24,479 nt of DNA from an uncultured bacterium (GTDB lineage Bacteria > Cyanobacteriota > Vampirovibrionia > Gastranaerophilales > Gastranaerophilaceae), in NCBI GenBank assembly GCA_945833895.1, contig CAMAGQ010000007.1, forward strand, positions 1-24,479, written 5' to 3'. Shown one piece after another: positions 21,616-24,479 of this stretch. The position numbers were made by a program, and so were the translations under genes. The notes below the pieces were generated by a model. It saw nothing but the letters and a program-made list of their open reading frames with translations, made no database searches and was not told the origin of the DNA. The number at the start of each line of letters is the position of its first letter. The stretch's first letter is position 1.

Positions 21616-24479
21616 TTAGTGTTCGTCATCAATATCAAAATCAGGAGCACCGAACATTCCTTCAATTTCTTCCAAAATTGCGGAAGGTTTTCTTGCTTGA
21701 TTTCTTTGAGCAACAGCACGTTTTCTTTCTTCTCTGTCACGTTCTTCATCAGCGTTAATCAAGTGGTGGAAGCCTGTACCTGCAGGGATTAAACGACCGA
21801 TAATAACGTTTTCTTTTAATCCTCTTAACAAGTCTTTCTTACCATCAACTGCCGCTTCTGTAAGAATTCTTGTTGTTTCCTGGAATGATGCTGCTGAAAT
21901 GAAACTTTCTGTGTTCAAAGAAGCCTTTGTAATACCTAACAACATGTATTCACATTTTGCAGGTTCTTTACCAGCCTCTTCGGCAAGTTTATTTTCTTTT
22001 TCGAATGTCTGCATTTCAATCAACTCACCAGGCAACAAGTTTGTATCGCCTGCGTCAATAACCTTAACTTTCTTAGTCATTTGACGAACGATAATTTCGA
22101 TGTGCTTATCGGCAATTTCAACACCCTGAGAACGATATACACGTTGTACTTCGTCTACAAGATATTGTTGTGCAGCCTCAGGACCGCATAATCTCATTAC
22201 GTCATGAGGGTTCATCGGGCCTGATGTCAACGGTTGACCTTTTGTGATTTTTTGTCCGTTTGATACGATTACGTTTGAATCAATTGCATATTTGATTTCT
22301 ACAGATGATCCATCTTCATCAACCAAGAACAATCTAGGAAGTCCGTCATCATCAATTTCGATTTTCGCAGTACCGTCATTTTCTGCCAAAATAGCACAAT
22401 CTTTCGGTTTTCTACCTTCAAGCAACTCTTCTACTTTCGGAAGACCTTGAACGATATCGCCTGTTTTTTCTCTTTCAAATACAAGAGTTGCAAGCAAATC
22501 GCCTCTCAGAACCAATGCTCCTGAACCAACCTGAAGCATTGTACCAGGGCTGATTAAGTAAGGACGACCGTTTCTTATTGAAATTGAGCCTTTGTTAACC
22601 GCTGTAACAACACCTGATACAGGAGTTGTTTCGCCGCTTTCTGCAAGAACTTTGTCAGTCTTAACAAAATCGCCTTTCTTAACAACCGATTTTCCTGATA
22701 CTGAAACAACTGTTTCTGAATTATCAGAGATTAACAGAAGTCTTCTTACATCTTCTTCATCATTTTTGATAGATGCAATAGCTTTGTTCATTGCAAGAAC
22801 CTGAGTTTTTGCAACAGGAGTTTTCGCATCAATTGTTTCACCGTCTTTTACAAGCAATTCTGTTTGTAATGATGATTGTGCTGAACCTTCCATTTCACGA
22901 CGAACAATCAAGTTTTCAAGTACAACAATTCTCAAAGCACCTTGAGAATCAAGTTCTACCATACCTTTAAGGTGTGATAAGTAGCCCTGCATTTGAAGAA
23001 CTAATGATGTTCTTGTGATAGTCGCACCGTCAACGTTTCTAACTCTTGCACCATCTTTGTATTGAAGTTGTGTTACAGGAATTATATCAATCAACTCATC
23101 TGTTGTGTTGAAGTGAATTGATACGTCTTTTTGTTCAACTTCCAATACCTGAACAGGTCTGATAAGAATTTGGATTGGTTGATTTGCGATAGATTCTTCA
23201 TCCAAAGTCAATGTAGAATCGATTTCTTCATCCAAATCATCAAGCGGTAAATCGTCAGCAACTGAATCCATAATTGAAACGATAGAAGTTTCTTTAACCT
23301 TGATACCATCAGCAATAACGGTACCTTTTTTAACAACTTCGCCTTCTTCAACTTTCAATTCAGAAATGCTTGACAATGTGTGAACTTCACCAGGTCTGAT
23401 TGTAATTTCGTGAATTACGTCGTTGTATTCTTTAAATTCTACAACACCATCAATGTGGCAGTATACGTCTTTAACGATTTCAGTACCTGCGGTAACTGTT
23501 GCACCGTTTTCAACCATTTTCAAAGTAGAATCTTTGTTAATCTGGTGAATTTCTTCAGGAATGAATACAACCTTACCCGGTTTTGTAATGATTTGATTAT
23601 CGTCAACTTCAACGTCAACGTATCTGATTTCACCTGAAGATGAAACAGAACAATCGTCGTCGATTAATTCAGCAATAATCATACCGTTTTCAACCGTTGT
23701 ATCAACAGGTGCTTTAACGATATATCTTTCGCCTGTTGCACCGACTGTCCAAAGTTGTTCTTTTTTGGTTTGTTCAAACTCGGCATTTTCAGGCTGCAAT
23801 GAAGCGATAACGATAGTTAATTCTTTACCTTGTACAATCTTTTTGATTGTTTTACCGTGTGATTTAACACTTTCAATAACAAGGTCTTCACCAATTCTAA
23901 CTTCACCGCCGTGTTCCGAAATTGTCAAAGTTTCAGCTAAAACGTCGCCTTCGCCGACTTTTTCGCCGTCTTTTACAAGAACTTTTGAACCGCCCGGAAG
24001 AGTATAAACATCACCGCCAAGAATCCAGATAACACCTTGTTTATTGGTTGTTCTTGAAACGTTACCCTGTCTGTCTTTCTTTTCGTCTGCTTTGAAGTCT
24101 TCAAATACAACTTCACCGCTTATATCAGCAAAAATATCTTTTGTTGCTTTTTCGGTTACACCTTGAGTTTGAGGTGAGTGTTCAGCCATTTTGTAGCCTT
24201 TTGCAACTTCCATACCGTCTTTTATAAACAAGGTTGCCCCTGCAGGAATGTGGTATTTAGTTGTTCTCTTTTCACCCTTAACTTCGATGTCAGCCTCGTA
24301 CATAGAAACTTGAACGATATCACCGTGACGTGTTCTCAATTCTCTTGCTTTAATTTTAGAACTTACAACACCGGCTTCACGTGCAACGATTTCTTTCTTA
24401 GCCTCTTTAACGCCAACCGCACCGCCTGTGTGGAAGGTTCTCATTGTCAACTGTGTACCCGGTTCACCGATTGACTGAG
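21616..24479 (-). CDS. rpoC2: RNA polymerase beta' C-terminal part, large SI3 insertion (partial)
   Basis: The reading frame runs off the right edge, so the start is not visible. At the edge it reads QSIGEPGTQ, then LTMRTFHTGG, the start of the trigger loop. The loop should resume almost at once, but here about 650 residues intervene before TGDIVQGLPKVEELLEGRKPKD. The insert is built from repeated barrel-sandwich-hybrid units with the pattern hydrophobic-x-[DENS]-G. The C-terminus is standard beta' (IEIIVRQM, SFISAASFQETTRILTEAAV, LKENVIIGRLIPAGTG) with a short acidic tail. An insertion this size is a cyanobacterial trait (SI3). In cyanobacteria this part is a separate gene, rpoC2; whether the gene is split here lies outside the window. 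Confidence 0.93.
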   Translation of the reverse strand, partial: QSIGEPGTQLTMRTFHTGGAVGVKEAKKEIVAREAGVVSSKIKARELRTRHGDIVQVSMYEADIEVKGEKRTTKYHIPAGATLFIKDGMEVAKGYKMAEHSPQTQGVTEKATKDIFADISGEVVFEDFKADEKKDRQGNVSRTTNKQGVIWILGGDVYTLPGGSKVLVKDGEKVGEGDVLAETLTISEHGGEVRIGEDLVIESVKSHGKTIKKIVQGKELTIVIASLQPENAEFEQTKKEQLWTVGATGERYIVKAPVDTTVENGMIIAELIDDDCSVSSSGEIRYVDVEVDDNQIITKPGKVVFIPEEIHQINKDSTLKMVENGATVTAGTEIVKDVYCHIDGVVEFKEYNDVIHEITIRPGEVHTLSSISELKVEEGEVVKKGTVIADGIKVKETSIVSIMDSVADDLPLDDLDEEIDSTLTLDEESIANQPIQILIRPVQVLEVEQKDVSIHFNTTDELIDIIPVTQLQYKDGARVRNVDGATITRTSLVLQMQGYLSHLKGMVELDSQGALRIVVLENLIVRREMEGSAQSSLQTELLVKDGETIDAKTPVAKTQVLAMNKAIASIKNDEEDVRRLLLISDNSETVVSVSGKSVVKKGDFVKTDKVLAESGETTPVSGVVTAVNKGSISIRNGRPYLISPGTMLQVGSGALVLRGDLLATLVFEREKTGDIVQGLPKVEELLEGRKPKDCAILAENDGTAKIEIDDDGLPRLFLVDEDGSSVEIKYAIDSNVIVSNGQKITKGQPLTSGPMNPHDVMRLCGPEAAQQYLVDEVQRVYRSQGVEIADKHIEIIVRQMTKKVKVIDAGDTNLLPGELIEMQTFEKENKLAEEAGKEPAKCEYMLLGITKASLNTESFISAASFQETTRILTEAAVDGKKDLLRGLKENVIIGRLIPAGTGFHHLINADEERDREERKRAVAQRNQARKPSAILEEIEGMFGAPDFDIDDEH

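Overview
The window looks like a low-GC, Gram-negative, non-photosynthetic member of the Cyanobacteriota, most likely a gut-type Vampirovibrionia/Melainabacteria (Gastranaerophilales-like) genome. This is an inference. The main support is the RNA polymerase beta' C-terminal gene at the right end, whose trigger loop is interrupted by about 650 residues of repeated barrel-sandwich-hybrid sequence. Insertions of that size are known from cyanobacteria; the E. coli one is about 190 residues. The rest is AT-rich chromosomal sequence with no phage, transposase, CRISPR, rRNA or tRNA gene that I can see.

Layout, left to right. Positions 1-478 are non-coding and rich in hairpins and dispersed repeats. 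Then come four small genes: an uncertain 66-aa ORF, an 81-aa protein with a good promoter, a 53-aa ORF and a DUF1858 redox-disulfide protein. A GH77-like glucanotransferase homologue with a C-terminal membrane segment follows (1591-3609) and converges on ndk-tgt (nucleoside diphosphate kinase, tRNA-guanine transglycosylase). Next is a tightly packed minus-strand operon, grpE - dnaJ - secreted beta-propeller - O-methyltransferase - HIT protein, driven by a promoter whose -35 box lies in a perfect palindrome. Upstream of it are a small Cys-rich protein and a GT4 glycosyltransferase whose transcript is probably leaderless, then a GAF-GGDEF-HD-GYP cyclic-di-GMP protein and a pair of small unknown genes.

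From 20174 down to 14398 (minus strand) lies a four-gene lipid operon: a three-domain MFS/acyltransferase/acyl-AMP ligase fusion (LplT-Aas type), a CDP-alcohol phosphatidyltransferase with two of its four motif aspartates changed to asparagine, a CdsA-type cytidylyltransferase, and a second PlsC-type acyltransferase. Together they could flip and re-acylate lysolipids, activate phosphatidate to CDP-diacylglycerol and make a phospholipid from it. A 266-aa lysine-rich protein of unknown function, with an ideal ribosome binding site and its own terminator, and a 473-base repeat-bearing gap separate this operon from the RNA polymerase gene.

Nothing here is clearly a new defence or mobile system. 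The best leads are the lipid operon with its altered CDP-alcohol transferase, the membrane-anchored GH77-like protein, the envelope-type genes embedded in the chaperone operon, and several unrecognised small proteins.
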